Below, piece by piece: positions 26,320 through 37,478 of a DNA stretch of 64,000 nt. The position numbers and the translations under genes were made by a program. The notes under the pieces were generated by a model, which saw nothing but the letters and a program-made list of their open reading frames with translations, had not been told where the DNA came from and made no database searches. Source of the DNA: Latrodectus hesperus (lineage: Eukaryota > Arthropoda > Arachnida > Araneae > Theridiidae); NCBI GenBank assembly GCA_037975125.1, contig CM075857.1:94334214-94398213 (forward strand), in the 5' to 3' direction. Every line of letters begins with the position of its first letter. Positions within the stretch are counted from its first letter, which is position 1.

Positions 26320-26530
26320 AGTAGATATAAAATGAGAGTTCAACGCCACGCGGAGCGCGGAGCAGTGGAGCAAAGTCTTATCAATGTTGGGGGTGGAGCA
26401 ACGTCATAAATTTGTAGTCTTATACGAGGGTTTAGAGTGACGTCAAATGTTTGTGATCTTATACGAGGGTGTTATTACTAATCAGATTGTGTGACGTCAT
26501 CGAATAGTGCTGCCATCTATTGAGAAATTT
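26320..26530 (+). repeat. Left terminus of palindrome: GC-rich end and CRE-like repeats
   Basis: The first 90 bp are GC-rich with repeated GGAGC/GTGGAGCA motifs, unlike the surrounding AT-rich DNA. Two perfect TGACGTCA octamers follow (26438-26445, 26492-26499), with a related AACGTCAT at about 26400. CTTATACGAGGGT occurs twice between them, giving a degenerate tandem repeat of about 50 bp. The block is mirrored at 39066-39276. TGACGTCA is the consensus for CREB/ATF-type factors; a promoter or terminal-recognition role is inferred. Confidence 0.6.
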
Positions 26531-26615
26531 TCAAACCTTAGTTTTGATGCTGATGCTGCCCTCTATGGGAATAATTTTAAACTGTTTATTTTTATTTTAA
26601 AAATTGAATTTTGCC

Positions 26616-26684
26616 ATCCGCGGGGACAGAACCTCGCACCTTAGCGGTGGTAGTCCGTTATCTTATCCACTGAGCTACTCGGAC
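26616..26684 (-). tRNA. tRNA-like module in left arm (A and B boxes, imperfect cloverleaf)
   Basis: On the minus strand a 69-nt segment starts GTCCGAG and ends CGCGGAT, which pair as an acceptor stem with one mismatch and one wobble. It contains TAGCTCAGTGG, a match to the Pol III A box, and GGTTCTGTCCC, close to the B box. The D and anticodon stems pair poorly and the anticodon cannot be fixed: GTA or a Gly-type reading depends on the fold. It is best called tRNA-like or a tRNA pseudogene, possibly a Pol III promoter. It does not match any SINE head in this window. Confidence 0.5.
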
Positions 26685-26689
26685 TTCGA

Positions 26690-27357
26690 TTAGAAGAGGG
26701 TTTTTATGGTTTATTATCATAGGGGATGATTTGGACTTGGAATATTTTTTGTAGAGATTTTAAATAGAATTTTTATGTTTAAGGATTATAATGTATTTTA
26801 AAGTGTATAATATTATGAATTTATTTTTTTACAATATGAATTATTTTTCAATTTAAAAGGAAATGAATCCTGAACTTAATTACAATGTTGAGAATTTTAG
26901 AATATTAATTACAATGTTAAGAATTTTAGAATATTAATTAAATTTTATTGGAAAAGATTTTTTTATGATATTAAGATAAAATATTTTTGAATGCTACTGA
27001 CAAAATTTATTATTTAAAAATATTAATGGAATTTAAAGCAAATGTTAATTGTTTAGAAGTTGATCATTTTTTTAAAATAAAATTCTAGACATTTTGTAAA
27101 TGATTTGAACTTAGAATAAATGACTGAATTCTATTTACTTACCTTTATGGTCACATCTGTAAATTTTTATATTGGTTAAAATAATGCTGATTTCCACACC
27201 ACGCAAGGCGTACAGCACATTTGGCGCATTATCTCTTTTTTTTTTTATACTTGGTGAGATTCCCCAGTAGGTATATTTTACCAAGTTTACAAACATTAAA
27301 ACACTTTTAATGCTACATCCAATATATTATACTTTATATACATTTTCAAAATAATTT
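26690..27357. other. AT-rich 3' flank of AlkB, left arm (mirror 38234-38910)
   Basis: Includes an inverted match to a splice-donor-like AAG/GTAAGT (38447-38452 on the right arm, plus strand) preceded by a short frame ending FTDVTIK. The latter resembles the start of BTB domains. The left copy lacks one base and is out of frame. Evidence is too short for a gene call. Confidence 0.25.
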
Positions 27358-28113
27358 TTAAAAGATTTTTAATTTTTTTGCTGGAGGTTCTACGTTTGAC
27401 ATAATTTTACGGAAGGTTAGACTTATACGACATCCCTTAATTAAAGGTTCTGAAGGAATCCCGTGAGTAACTAATTTGTTTGTAGGAGGGAACATAGAGT
27501 ACATTGATCCATGTTCTAAAGAAATGCATGTTTTTTTTACAATCCATTCGCTTAAACTCGATCGTTCGTGTTTCACCAAAACTCAGAACACCAATAGGGG
27601 TATTAAAATCTAAGTCTGATTCATTATCTCTATGATCAGAAATTTTTGAATTTCCATTTGAATAGAAATTAATCAAAACAAAATTGTACTTACAATTCAT
27701 TGCTTCCTAGACATCATTGCGAATTTGTTATAACATTGGTGTCCAAGGCAAGGCAGAAACTTCTAATCCACTAAAACGATAAACTAGACCATGATCTCCA
27801 TACGCACAAATTTTTCTATAAAAGGCTTATAACTTTGTCCTTTAATAATGAAAGTTGGAGTTGAAAACGGTAAAAGTTTAAGCTGTTCAAACACATCATT
27901 TGCTTTGACTCCATCATAAAATTTAGATAAATAATGAACATTAAGTTCATTATTGTTAAAAGTAATACATTTATCCATAGTTTTAAGCAAAGAACTTTTA
28001 TATCGAGCTCTCACTGCGACAGAAGTTAATCTAATAAAAGAAAACATGAATAAAATTTGAACATAATGTAAACTTAATGCAAACATTTTAGATGATATGT
28101 TATAAATAATCAT
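27358..28113 (-). pseudogene. ALKBH2-like AlkB dioxygenase, left arm (two frame slips)
   Basis: Inverted copy of the right-arm gene, with the preferred ATG at 27978 reading leftwards. It shares the slip at the four-base run (27820-27823). A second slip lies in a homopolymer at 27531-27538, eight bases here against seven in the right arm, which separates the HRD half from the distal His/Arg half. Other differences are few, including Ser for Leu in the first segment and Val for Phe before the distal His. The shared lesion predates, or was homogenised between, the arms; the second is private. As it stands this copy cannot make a full enzyme. Confidence 0.8.
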
Positions 28114-29060
28114 TTTATGTTTTTGTTCGATGATTACAATGTGACATTCATTTCTAATAACATTTTAAAGATTATAATACTTTTAGGTATAAAGTTATAT
28201 TTCTTTATTACTATATAATTTTATTATTAATATACAATATCTAAAAATTTTATAATTGAATAACACATTACGATATTAAAGTAACTACTTGAAGTTGTTC
28301 AAACGTCAAATAGTTAAAATATTCTTATTTTACATTTTGGTTTTCCATGATTTAATAAAATCAAACCCGAAAATTGAATACATTTTGAAAATTATAAATG
28401 ATTGTATTATGCTTTTCTTCAATGATTTACTTTTAGTATTATTTAAAAGAAAAATGCTTTTGAAGGGTAAAATTACATATTTTAATAACACTAATTTTTA
28501 ATATACAATATCTAAACACTTTCCTATTGAGCAACTATACATTAAAATATTAAAATAGCAATCGTTTAATAGTGATTTCCAAGATTTATTATCAGAGGGA
28601 TAATATGAAAGGTAAGGACTTTTAGATTCTCAATAGTTTAAAACTTGTCATTTTTCACATAAAATTATAGATATTTTTTTAATGATTTTAAATTTGACTA
28701 AATGATCGAATCGGAAATTGAACAAAATTCATATCTATAGTTTTTTTCGAAGTTCTTAATAAAATATGTAATTTGTAATAAATTTAATGAATGTAGAAAT
28801 GTTTTAAGTAGTCCTATTTTCAGTCAAAAATAAATTTTCATAGTTTTTAAACTAAAGATTTGTGAAAAAGTTCGTTTGAAACTTTAAAAACTAATTTGAT
28901 ATCTTGTGAATATTGTGATGTTACATTCTACATATAGTATTCAAAATTTATTAACTTATTCACTATAATCTACTTAATGAATTTTATAAAATATTTTTAT
29001 AACATGTTTGTCTCTTTAAAAGATGTTATTTTTTTTAAATCACATATAATGTAACTTCAT
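28114..29060. other. AT-rich interval between AlkB and repeats, left arm
   Basis: Contains a 70-codon open frame (28289-28501), also intact in the mirror (37091-37303). Its composition is simple AT-rich sequence (Ile, Lys, Leu, Phe, Asn) and I recognise no family. Conservation between arms follows from the palindrome and is not evidence of coding. The mirror interval is 36533-37478. Confidence 0.4.
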
Positions 29061-29328
29061 TGTAATATCATAATCACAAACAAAATGGTCTTTGCTTGAA
29101 TCATTCAGAAATCTATATATATTTTAGCCTAATTTTACATTTAATGAATGCAGTTATTCTTAGTATATGTGCTTTACTTATGAAAATGTTTTAGGAATGA
29201 ACTACAATTTTTAAGCAACTTGAACAAACACAAATATATTAGTATTTCTTTAAATTTTAAAACTAAGATTAGTATAAATTTATTTTTTGTTGAGTTTTTA
29301 TTCAAATATTAAAATCTTCCTCATCTCG

Positions 29329-29424
29329 ATCTTGGATATTTGTAATGGTTTGGAATCCACTTTACGTAAGACCCTAATTAGACTTCATATACCAAAAATG
29401 ACCGATGAGTGTAAACAAACCAGA
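29329..29424 (+). repeat. Host SINE (family I) fragment captured inside the palindrome
   Basis: TTTGGAATCCACTTTACG, then GACCCTAATTAGACTTC and AAATGACCGATGAG, follow the body of the family-I SINEs outside the element (39651-39838, 59900-60080). The fragment is also at 30592-30685 and inverted at 34906-35000 and 36169-36266. Confidence 0.7.
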
Positions 29425-30191
29425 ATTTTTATAATCACGTTCTTAAACATGTGTTTTCAAACTATATTTGCTTCTCTTGACTGAGATTGCTGACTTTTAC
29501 GTAAATAAATTTAACTAGTTTTTGTAAAAAATTTAATTTATTGAGTATAAATTATTATTATACTAAATATTTATTAAATACTATATACACGATTTTTACA
29601 AATGAAACTTTCAAGCATTTTGATTTTAACGGTGTTTCAAAGCTAATGTTATTTTAGTGAATTTTTTTTATATAAATATGACACTTAATTTTAACCTAAC
29701 AAAATTAACCGGTTAGCAAAATTTCTTAACTTGTTAAAAAATATTTTTTTATTTATGAGTAAATTTTTTATATTTTTCTTTAAAAGCTACCGAAAATGCA
29801 AATAATTTTGATAACTAATCTAGTTTTTACAAATAAATTCTTTAAATGCTCTAACATATTTAAATTTTTTTAACAATTTACAAAGTATTTACACTTTGAA
29901 CACATTACACAATTCTAAACATGGTACATTGATCATTTTTATATGCGATGAAATGCAAAAAATTTCCTACGTTATTATTTTTTTAAAATCTATTAAGGGA
30001 TTAACGTTTGTTTTTTTAATTGAATAACAATCTGAGTTTAATTGAATAACAATCTCATGATTTCAAATATCAATGTTTTCATAAAAATAAGAAATAATAT
30101 GTGAACTTACATTTAGAAAGAGTAGTTTTCCGGTCAAATACATTCACTTTAAAACAAAGGTATGCGATATTACACTGAAATCGCGGGATAA

Positions 30192-30272
30192 ATATATCAC
30201 GTGACTCTAGCTTTGCGATAACTCTAATCAATGTGATTCGTTGTTTTCGCTATACATGCGTCATCACGTGAT
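30192..30272 (+). repeat. Hairpin module 1 (CACGTG...CACGTG), left arm
   Basis: CACGTG at 30198 and 30265 bracket GCGATAAC...GTTTTCGC, with an inner AATCA/TGATT stem. A nested imperfect palindrome of the same design occurs five times in the element. Confidence 0.75.
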
Positions 30273-30324
30273 TGGTGTGTAACAATTCTTATCATAAAAT
30301 GGAACAGCTATCTTATCATTTAAG

Positions 30325-31560
30325 TGTAATATCATAATCACAAACAAAATGTTCTTTGCTTGAATCATTCAGAAATCTATATATTTTTAGCCTAATTTTA
30401 CATTTAATGAATGCAGTTATTCTTAGTATATGTGCTTTACTTATGAAAATGTTTTAGGAATGAACTACAATTTTTAAACAACTTGAACAAACACAAATAT
30501 ATTAGTATTTTTTTAAATTTTAAAATTAAGATTTGTATAAATTTATTTTTTGTTGAGTTTTTATTCAAATATTAAAATCTTCGTCATCTCGATCTTGGAT
30601 ATTTGTATGGTTTGGAATCCACTTTACGTAAGACCCTAATTAGACTTCATATACCAAAAATGACCGATGAGTGTAAACAAACCAGAATTTTTATAATCAC
30701 GTTCTTAAACATGTGTTTTCAAACTATATTTGCTTCTCTTAACTGAGATTGCTGACTTTTACGTAAATAAATTTAACTAGTTTTTGTAAAAAATTTAATT
30801 TGTCGAGTATAAATTATTATTTTACTAAATATTTATTAAATACTATATACACGATTTTTACAAATGAAACTTTCAAGCATTTTGATTTTAACGATGTTTC
30901 AAAGCTAATGTTCTTTTAGTGAATTTTTTTATATAAATATGACACTTAATTTTAACCTAACAAAATTAACCGGTTAGCAAAATTTCTTAACTTGTTAAAA
31001 AAATTTTTTTATTTATGAATAAATTTTTTATATTTTCCTTTAAAAGGTACCGAAAATGCAAATAATTCTGATAACTAATCTAGTTTTTACAAATTCTTTA
31101 AAGGCTCAACTATATTTAAATTTTTATAGCAATTTACAAAGTATTTACACATTGAACACATTACACAATTCTAAACATGGTACATTGATCATTTTTATAT
31201 GCGATGAAATGCAAAAAATTTCCTATGTTATTATTTTTTTCTAAAATCTATTAAGGGATTAACGTTTATTTTTTTAATTGAATAATAATATCATGATTTT
31301 AAATATCAATGTTTTCATAAAAATAAGAAATAATATGTGAACTTACATTTAGAAAGAGTTGTTTTCCGGTCAAAAACATTCACTTTTAAACAAAGGTATG
31401 CGATATTGCACTGAAATCGCGAGATAAATATATCACGTGACTCTAGCTTTGCGATAACTCTAATCAATGTGATTCGTTGTTTTTGCTATACATGCGTCAT
31501 CACGTGATTGGTGTGTAACAATTCTTATCATAAAATGCAATAGCTATCTTATCATTTAAG
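30325..31560 (+). repeat. 1.24-kb direct repeat, left arm, copy 2
   Basis: Second tandem copy with the same boundaries, a few small deletions, the SINE fragment at 30592-30685 and the hairpin module at 31428-31508. Confidence 0.85.
31428..31508 (+). repeat. Hairpin module 2, left arm
   Basis: CACGTG at 31434 and 31501 bracket GCGATAAC...GTTTTTGC, with AATCA/TGATT at the tip. One base in the outer stem differs from module 1. Confidence 0.75.
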
Positions 31561-32766
31561 TAAACCGATGAATGTACTATATAATTAAACAATTAAATTC
31601 TATTAGAATTTATACTTCTATTTTTTAAAAGAGGTAAGTTATACAAACTTGTTACTGTAAATAATTATTTTAATTTCAACAAGAATAAACTAAATGTAAG
31701 CCTAAACTGAAATATTGTATTCACCTAAGCTTTCTAACATTTATTTTAAATTATTCCATTATATTGAACTAATCATTAAATAACATAAGATCTTTTTATA
31801 AGTCATACTTAAAACAAATTAAAATATTCATCATTGTTATCATCATAAGATTTGGGTACACTGTTTGCTTATTAACTGAAATTATTGTTCTACAATCAAT
31901 CGTAAAATTTTACATTTTAAAATAAAATTGATGTTCAAATAAAATATACAATTTTTCTATTACTAAATATTAGGAAATAATCTATTTATGCCTAAAGTTT
32001 TATGATTTTAATAATTTATAAATAATTATGTTTTTAAATGTAACTTATTATTTCAATTCTCCAAATAATAAACTGCAAATATTTTTTAAATTGAGATTAA
32101 ATACATTTAACAAATTTCTATATCAAATATCTTTCCACTCATATCATTTCAGTGTTTCTTAAATAGTAATATGTGTGTGTCAAATGATTTCGATCTTAAA
32201 AATTTTATCGATTTTGCCAGAATTTCTTAACTTTCAAAAATATTTTAATGTGTTTCTTACAAATGATGAAATGCAAAAATTGTTTTATGTTGTAATTTTA
32301 AAAGCTATTGAAAATAATTTTACAATTAATTATAAAAACTTATCTAGTTTTTAGAAATAAATCCTTTAAGTGCTTGCACACAATATCTTCCAATTATTAT
32401 AGTATAATATTTACAACTATGTACCGTCTTTACAATAAAGAGAAATGCTCTACTATTATTAGATGAACTTAAACTGTAAAGTAAAATACTAGAATTTCTT
32501 AACAAGTTAAAACTACATTGATAATATTTAATGTACAATGAAATGAAAAATTTTCTTTTTAGAAACCTAATAAGTTAAGTATTAAGGGAGCTATATTTAC
32601 TTTTAATTAGAATAACAATATCATGATTTTAAATGTTAATGTTTTCATAAAAATAAGAAATAATACATCCACTTACATTTTAAGAGTTGCTTTCTCGTTG
32701 GGTACATTCAATTTAATACAAAGCTATGCGATTTCATGTTAAAGTCGGATAAATATATCACGTGAT
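31561..32766 (+). repeat. Inner left arm: unique AT-rich segment and diverged third repeat
   Basis: 31561-32290 is AT-rich and unique apart from its mirror in the other arm. From about 32290 the sequence again resembles the 1.25-kb repeat (ATCTAGTTTTTA-like, AACAATATCATGATTTTAAA, TTTTCATAAAAATAAGAAATA), diverged, and runs into the central hairpin. I see no convincing coding frame. Confidence 0.65.
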
Positions 32767-32833
32767 GATCCATGTTTAGCGAAAACAACGAATCACATTG
32801 ATTAGAGTTATCGCAATTGTAGGATCACGTGAT
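32757..32833. repeat. Apex of the palindrome: imperfect hairpin between two ATCACGTGAT
   Basis: The perfectly inverted arms stop at ATCACGTGAT (32757-32766) and ATCACGTGAT (32824-32833). The 57 bp between them fold onward imperfectly: AGCGAAAAC pairs with GTTATCGC, then AATCA (32791-32795) with TGATT (32799-32803) around a CAT loop (32796-32798). This places the symmetry centre at about 32797. The centre is thus a diverged version of the hairpin that ends each 1.25-kb repeat. Confidence 0.8.
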
Positions 32834-34029
32834 ATATTTATCCGACTTTAACATGAAATCGCATAGCTTTGTATTAAATTGAATGTACCCAACGAGAAAG
32901 CAACTCTTAAAATGTAAGTGGATGTATTATTTCTTATTTTTATGAAAACATTAACATTTAAAATCATGATATTGTTATTCTAATTAAAAGTAAATATAGC
33001 TCCCTTAATACTTAACTTATTAGGTTTCTAAAAAGAAAATTTTTCATTTCATTGTACATTAAATATTATCAATGTAGTTTTAACTTGTTAAGAAATTCTA
33101 GTATTTTACTTTACAGTTTAAGTTCATCTAATAATAGTAGAGCATTTCTCTTTATTGTAAAGACAGTACATAGTTGTAAATATTATACTATAATAATTGG
33201 AAGATATTGTGTGCAAGCACTTAAAGGATTTATTTCTAAAAACTAGATAAGTTTTTATAATTAATTGTAAAATTATTTTCAATAGCTTTTAAAATTACAA
33301 CATAAAACAATTTTTGCATTTCATCATTTGTAAGAAACACATTAAAATATTTTTGAAAGTTAAGAAATTCTGGCAAAATCGATAAAATTTTTAAGATCGA
33401 AATCATTTGACACACACATATTACTATTTAAGAAACACTGAAATGATATGAGTGGAAAGATATTTGATATAGAAATTTGTTAAATGTATTTAATCTCAAT
33501 TTAAAAAATATTTGCAGTTTATTATTTGGAGAATTGAAATAATAAGTTACATTTAAAAACATAATTATTTATAAATTATTAAAATCATAAAACTTTAGGC
33601 ATAAATAGATTATTTCCTAATATTTAGTAATAGAAAAATTGTATATTTTATTTGAACATCAATTTTATTTTAAAATGTAAAATTTTACGATTGATTGTAG
33701 AACAATAATTTCAGTTAATAAGCAAACAGTGTACCCAAATCTTATGATGATAACAATGATGAATATTTTAATTTGTTTTAAGTATGACTTATAAAAAGAT
33801 CTTATGTTATTTAATGATTAGTTCAATATAATGGAATAATTTAAAATAAATGTTAGAAAGCTTAGGTGAATACAATATTTCAGTTTAGGCTTACATTTAG
33901 TTTATTCTTGTTGAAATTAAAATAATTATTTACAGTAACAAGTTTGTATAACTTACCTCTTTTAAAAAATAGAAGTATAAATTCTAATAGAATTTAATTG
34001 TTTAATTATATAGTACATTCATCGGTTTA
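32824..34029 (-). repeat. Inner right arm
   Basis: Mirror of 31561-32766: AT-rich, with no convincing gene, ending at the border of copy 2'. Confidence 0.65.
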
Positions 34030-35266
34030 CTTAAATGATAAGATAGCTATTGCATTTTATGATAAGAATTGTTACACACCAATCACGTGATGACGCATGT
34101 ATAGCAAAAACAACGAATCACATTGATTAGAGTTATCGCAAAGCTAGAGTCACGTGATATATTTATCTCGCGATTTCAGTGCAATATCGCATACCTTTGT
34201 TTAAAAGTGAATGTTTTTGACCGGAAAACAACTCTTTCTAAATGTAAGTTCACATATTATTTCTTATTTTTATGAAAACATTGATATTTAAAATCATGAT
34301 ATTATTATTCAATTAAAAAAATAAACGTTAATCCCTTAATAGATTTTAGAAAAAAATAATAACATAGGAAATTTTTTGCATTTCATCGCATATAAAAATG
34401 ATCAATGTACCATGTTTAGAATTGTGTAATGTGTTCAATGTGTAAATACTTTGTAAATTGCTATAAAAATTTAAATATAGTTGAGCCTTTAAAGAATTTG
34501 TAAAAACTAGATTAGTTATCAGAATTATTTGCATTTTCGGTACCTTTTAAAGGAAAATATAAAAAATTTATTCATAAATAAAAAAATTTTTTTTAACAAG
34601 TTAAGAAATTTTGCTAACCGGTTAATTTTGTTAGGTTAAAATTAAGTGTCATATTTATATAAAAAAATTCACTAAAAGAACATTAGCTTTGAAACATCGT
34701 TAAAATCAAAATGCTTGAAAGTTTCATTTGTAAAAATCGTGTATATAGTATTTAATAAATATTTAGTAAAATAATAATTTATACTCGACAAATTAAATTT
34801 TTTACAAAAACTAGTTAAATTTATTTACGTAAAAGTCAGCAATCTCAGTTAAGAGAAGCAAATATAGTTTGAAAACACATGTTTAAGAACGTGATTATAA
34901 AAATTCTGGTTTGTTTACACTCATCGGTCATTTTTGGTATATGAAGTCTAATTAGGGTCTTACGTAAAGTGGATTCCAAACCATACAAATATCCAAGATC
35001 GAGATGACGAAGATTTTAATATTTGAATAAAAACTCAACAAAAAATAAATTTATACAAATCTTAATTTTAAAATTTAAAAAAATACTAATATATTTGTGT
35101 TTGTTCAAGTTGTTTAAAAATTGTAGTTCATTCCTAAAACATTTTCATAAGTAAAGCACATATACTAAGAATAACTGCATTCATTAAATGTAAAATTAGG
35201 CTAAAAATATATAGATTTCTGAATGATTCAAGCAAAGAACATTTTGTTTGTGATTATGATATTACA
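34030..35266 (-). repeat. 1.24-kb direct repeat, right arm, copy 2'
   Basis: Inverted counterpart of 30325-31560, sharing copy-2-specific deletions. Each right-arm copy therefore matches its mirror partner better than its tandem neighbour, and the tandem duplication predates the palindrome. Carries a SINE fragment at 34906-35000. Confidence 0.85.
34082..34162 (-). repeat. Hairpin module 2', right arm
   Basis: Inverted counterpart of module 2, with CACGTG at 34084 and 34151. Confidence 0.75.
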
Positions 35267-36532
35267 CTTAAATGATAAGATAGCTGTTCCATTTTATGAT
35301 AAGAATTGTTACACACCAATCACGTGATGACGCATGTATAGCGAAAACAACGAATCACATTGATTAGAGTTATCGCAAAGCTAGAGTCACGTGATATATT
35401 TATCCCGCGATTTCAGTGTAATATCGCATACCTTTGTTTTAAAGTGAATGTATTTGACCGGAAAACTACTCTTTCTAAATGTAAGTTCACATATTATTTC
35501 TTATTTTTATGAAAACATTGATATTTGAAATCATGAGATTGTTATTCAATTAAACTCAGATTGTTATTCAATTAAAAAAACAAACGTTAATCCCTTAATA
35601 GATTTTAAAAAAATAATAACGTAGGAAATTTTTTGCATTTCATCGCATATAAAAATGATCAATGTACCATGTTTAGAATTGTGTAATGTGTTCAAAGTGT
35701 AAATACTTTGTAAATTGTTAAAAAAATTTAAATATGTTAGAGCATTTAAAGAATTTATTTGTAAAAACTAGATTAGTTATCAAAATTATTTGCATTTTCG
35801 GTAGCTTTTAAAGAAAAATATAAAAAATTTACTCATAAATAAGAAAAATATTTTTTTAACAAGTTAAGAAATTTTGCTAACCGGTTAATTTTGTTAGGTT
35901 AAAATTAAGTGTCATATTTATATAAAAAAAATTCACTAAAATAACATTAGCTTTGAAACACCGTTAAAATCAAAATGCTTGAAAGTTTCATTTGTAAAAA
36001 TCGTGTATATAGTATTTAATAAATATTTAGTATAATAATAATTTATACTCAATAAATTAAATTTTTTACAAAAACTAGTTAAATTTATTGACGTAAAAGT
36101 CAGCAATCTCAGTCAAGAGAAGCAAATATAGTTTGAAAACACACGTTTAAGAACATGATTATAAAAATTCTAGTTTGTTTACACTCATCGGTCATTTTTG
36201 GTATATGAAGTCTAATTAGGGTCTTACGTAAAGTGGATTCCAAACCATTACAAATATCCAAGATCGAGTTGAGGAAGATTTTAATATTTGAATAAAAACT
36301 CAACAAAAAATAAATTTATACTAATCTTAGTTTTAAAATTTAAAGAAATACTAATATATTTGTGTTTGTTCAAGTTGCTTAAAAATTGTAGTTCATTCCT
36401 AAAACATTTTCATAAGTAAAGCACATATACTAAGAATAACTGCATTCATTAAATGTAAAATTAGACTAAAATATATATAGATTTCTGAATGATTCAAGCA
36501 AAGACCATTTTGTTTGTGATTATGATATTACA
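35267..36532 (-). repeat. 1.26-kb direct repeat, right arm, copy 1'
   Basis: Inverted counterpart of 29061-30324, with the SINE fragment at 36169-36266. It shows the largest cluster of arm-to-arm substitutions I noticed. Confidence 0.85.
35319..35399 (-). repeat. Hairpin module 1', right arm
   Basis: Inverted counterpart of module 1, with CACGTG at 35321 and 35388 and the GCGAAAAC form of the stem retained. Confidence 0.75.
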
Positions 36533-37478
36533 ATGAAGTTACATTATATGTGATTTAAAAAAATAACATCTTTTAAAGAGACAAACATGTTATAAAAATA
36601 TTTTATAAAATTCATTAAGTAGATTATAGTGAATAAGTTAATAAATTTTGAATACTATATGTAGAATGTAACATCACAATATTCACAAGATATCAAATTA
36701 GTTTTTAAAGTTTCAAACGAACTTTTTCACAAATCTTTAGTTTAAAAACTATAAAAATTTATTTTTGACTGAAAATAGGACTACTTAAAACATTTCTACA
36801 TTCATTAAATTTATTACAAATTACATATTTTATTAAGAACTTCGAAAAAAACTATAGATATGAATTTTGTTCAATTTCCGATTCGATCATTTAGTCAAAT
36901 TTAAAATCATTAAAAAAATATCTATAATTTTATGTGAAAAATGACAAGTTTTAAACTATTGAGAATCTAAAAGTCCTTACCTTTCATATTATCCCTCTGA
37001 TAATAAATCTTGGAAATCACTATTAAACGATTGCTATTTTAATATTTTAATGTATAGTTGCTCAATAGGAAAGTGTTTAGATATTGTATATTAAAAATTA
37101 GTGTTATTAAAATATGTAATTTTACCCTTCAAAAGCATTTTTCTTTTAAATAATACTAAAAGTAAATCATTGAAGAAAAGCATAATACAATCATTTATAA
37201 TTTTCAAAATGTATTCAATTTTCGGGTTTGATTTTATTAAATCATGGAAAACCAAAATGTAAAATAAGAATATTTTAACTATTTGACGTTTGAACAACTT
37301 CAAGTAGTTACTTTAATATCGTAATGTGTTATTCAATTATAAAATTTTTAGATATTGTATATTAATAATAAAATTATATAGTAATAAAGAAATATAACTT
37401 TATACCTAAAAGTATTATAATCTTTAAAATGTTATTAGAAATGAATGTCACATTGTAATCATCGAACAAAAACATAAA

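Larger units (their letters stand above)
29061..30324 (+). repeat. 1.26-kb direct repeat, left arm, copy 1
   Basis: Begins TGTAATATCATAATCACAAA and ends TTATCATTTAAG. Nearly the same sequence restarts at 30325. It contains a captured family-I SINE fragment (29329-29424) and ends with the CACGTG-bracketed hairpin module (30192-30272). Short reading frames here are not conserved beyond the repeat and partly overlie the SINE fragment, so I do not call genes. Confidence 0.85.

Noticed and set aside
28289..28501. 70-codon frame conserved in both palindrome arms (mirror 37091-37303)
   Set aside because: Identity between arms is expected from the palindrome itself; composition is AT-driven and no family fits.
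29287..29484. 65-codon frame in the 1.25-kb repeat (mirror 36109-36306)
   Set aside because: It overlies the captured SINE fragment, so it is not a gene.
32344..32538. 64-codon frame identical in both arms (mirror 33052-33246)
   Set aside because: Same reason; it lies in the diverged third repeat and has no motif.
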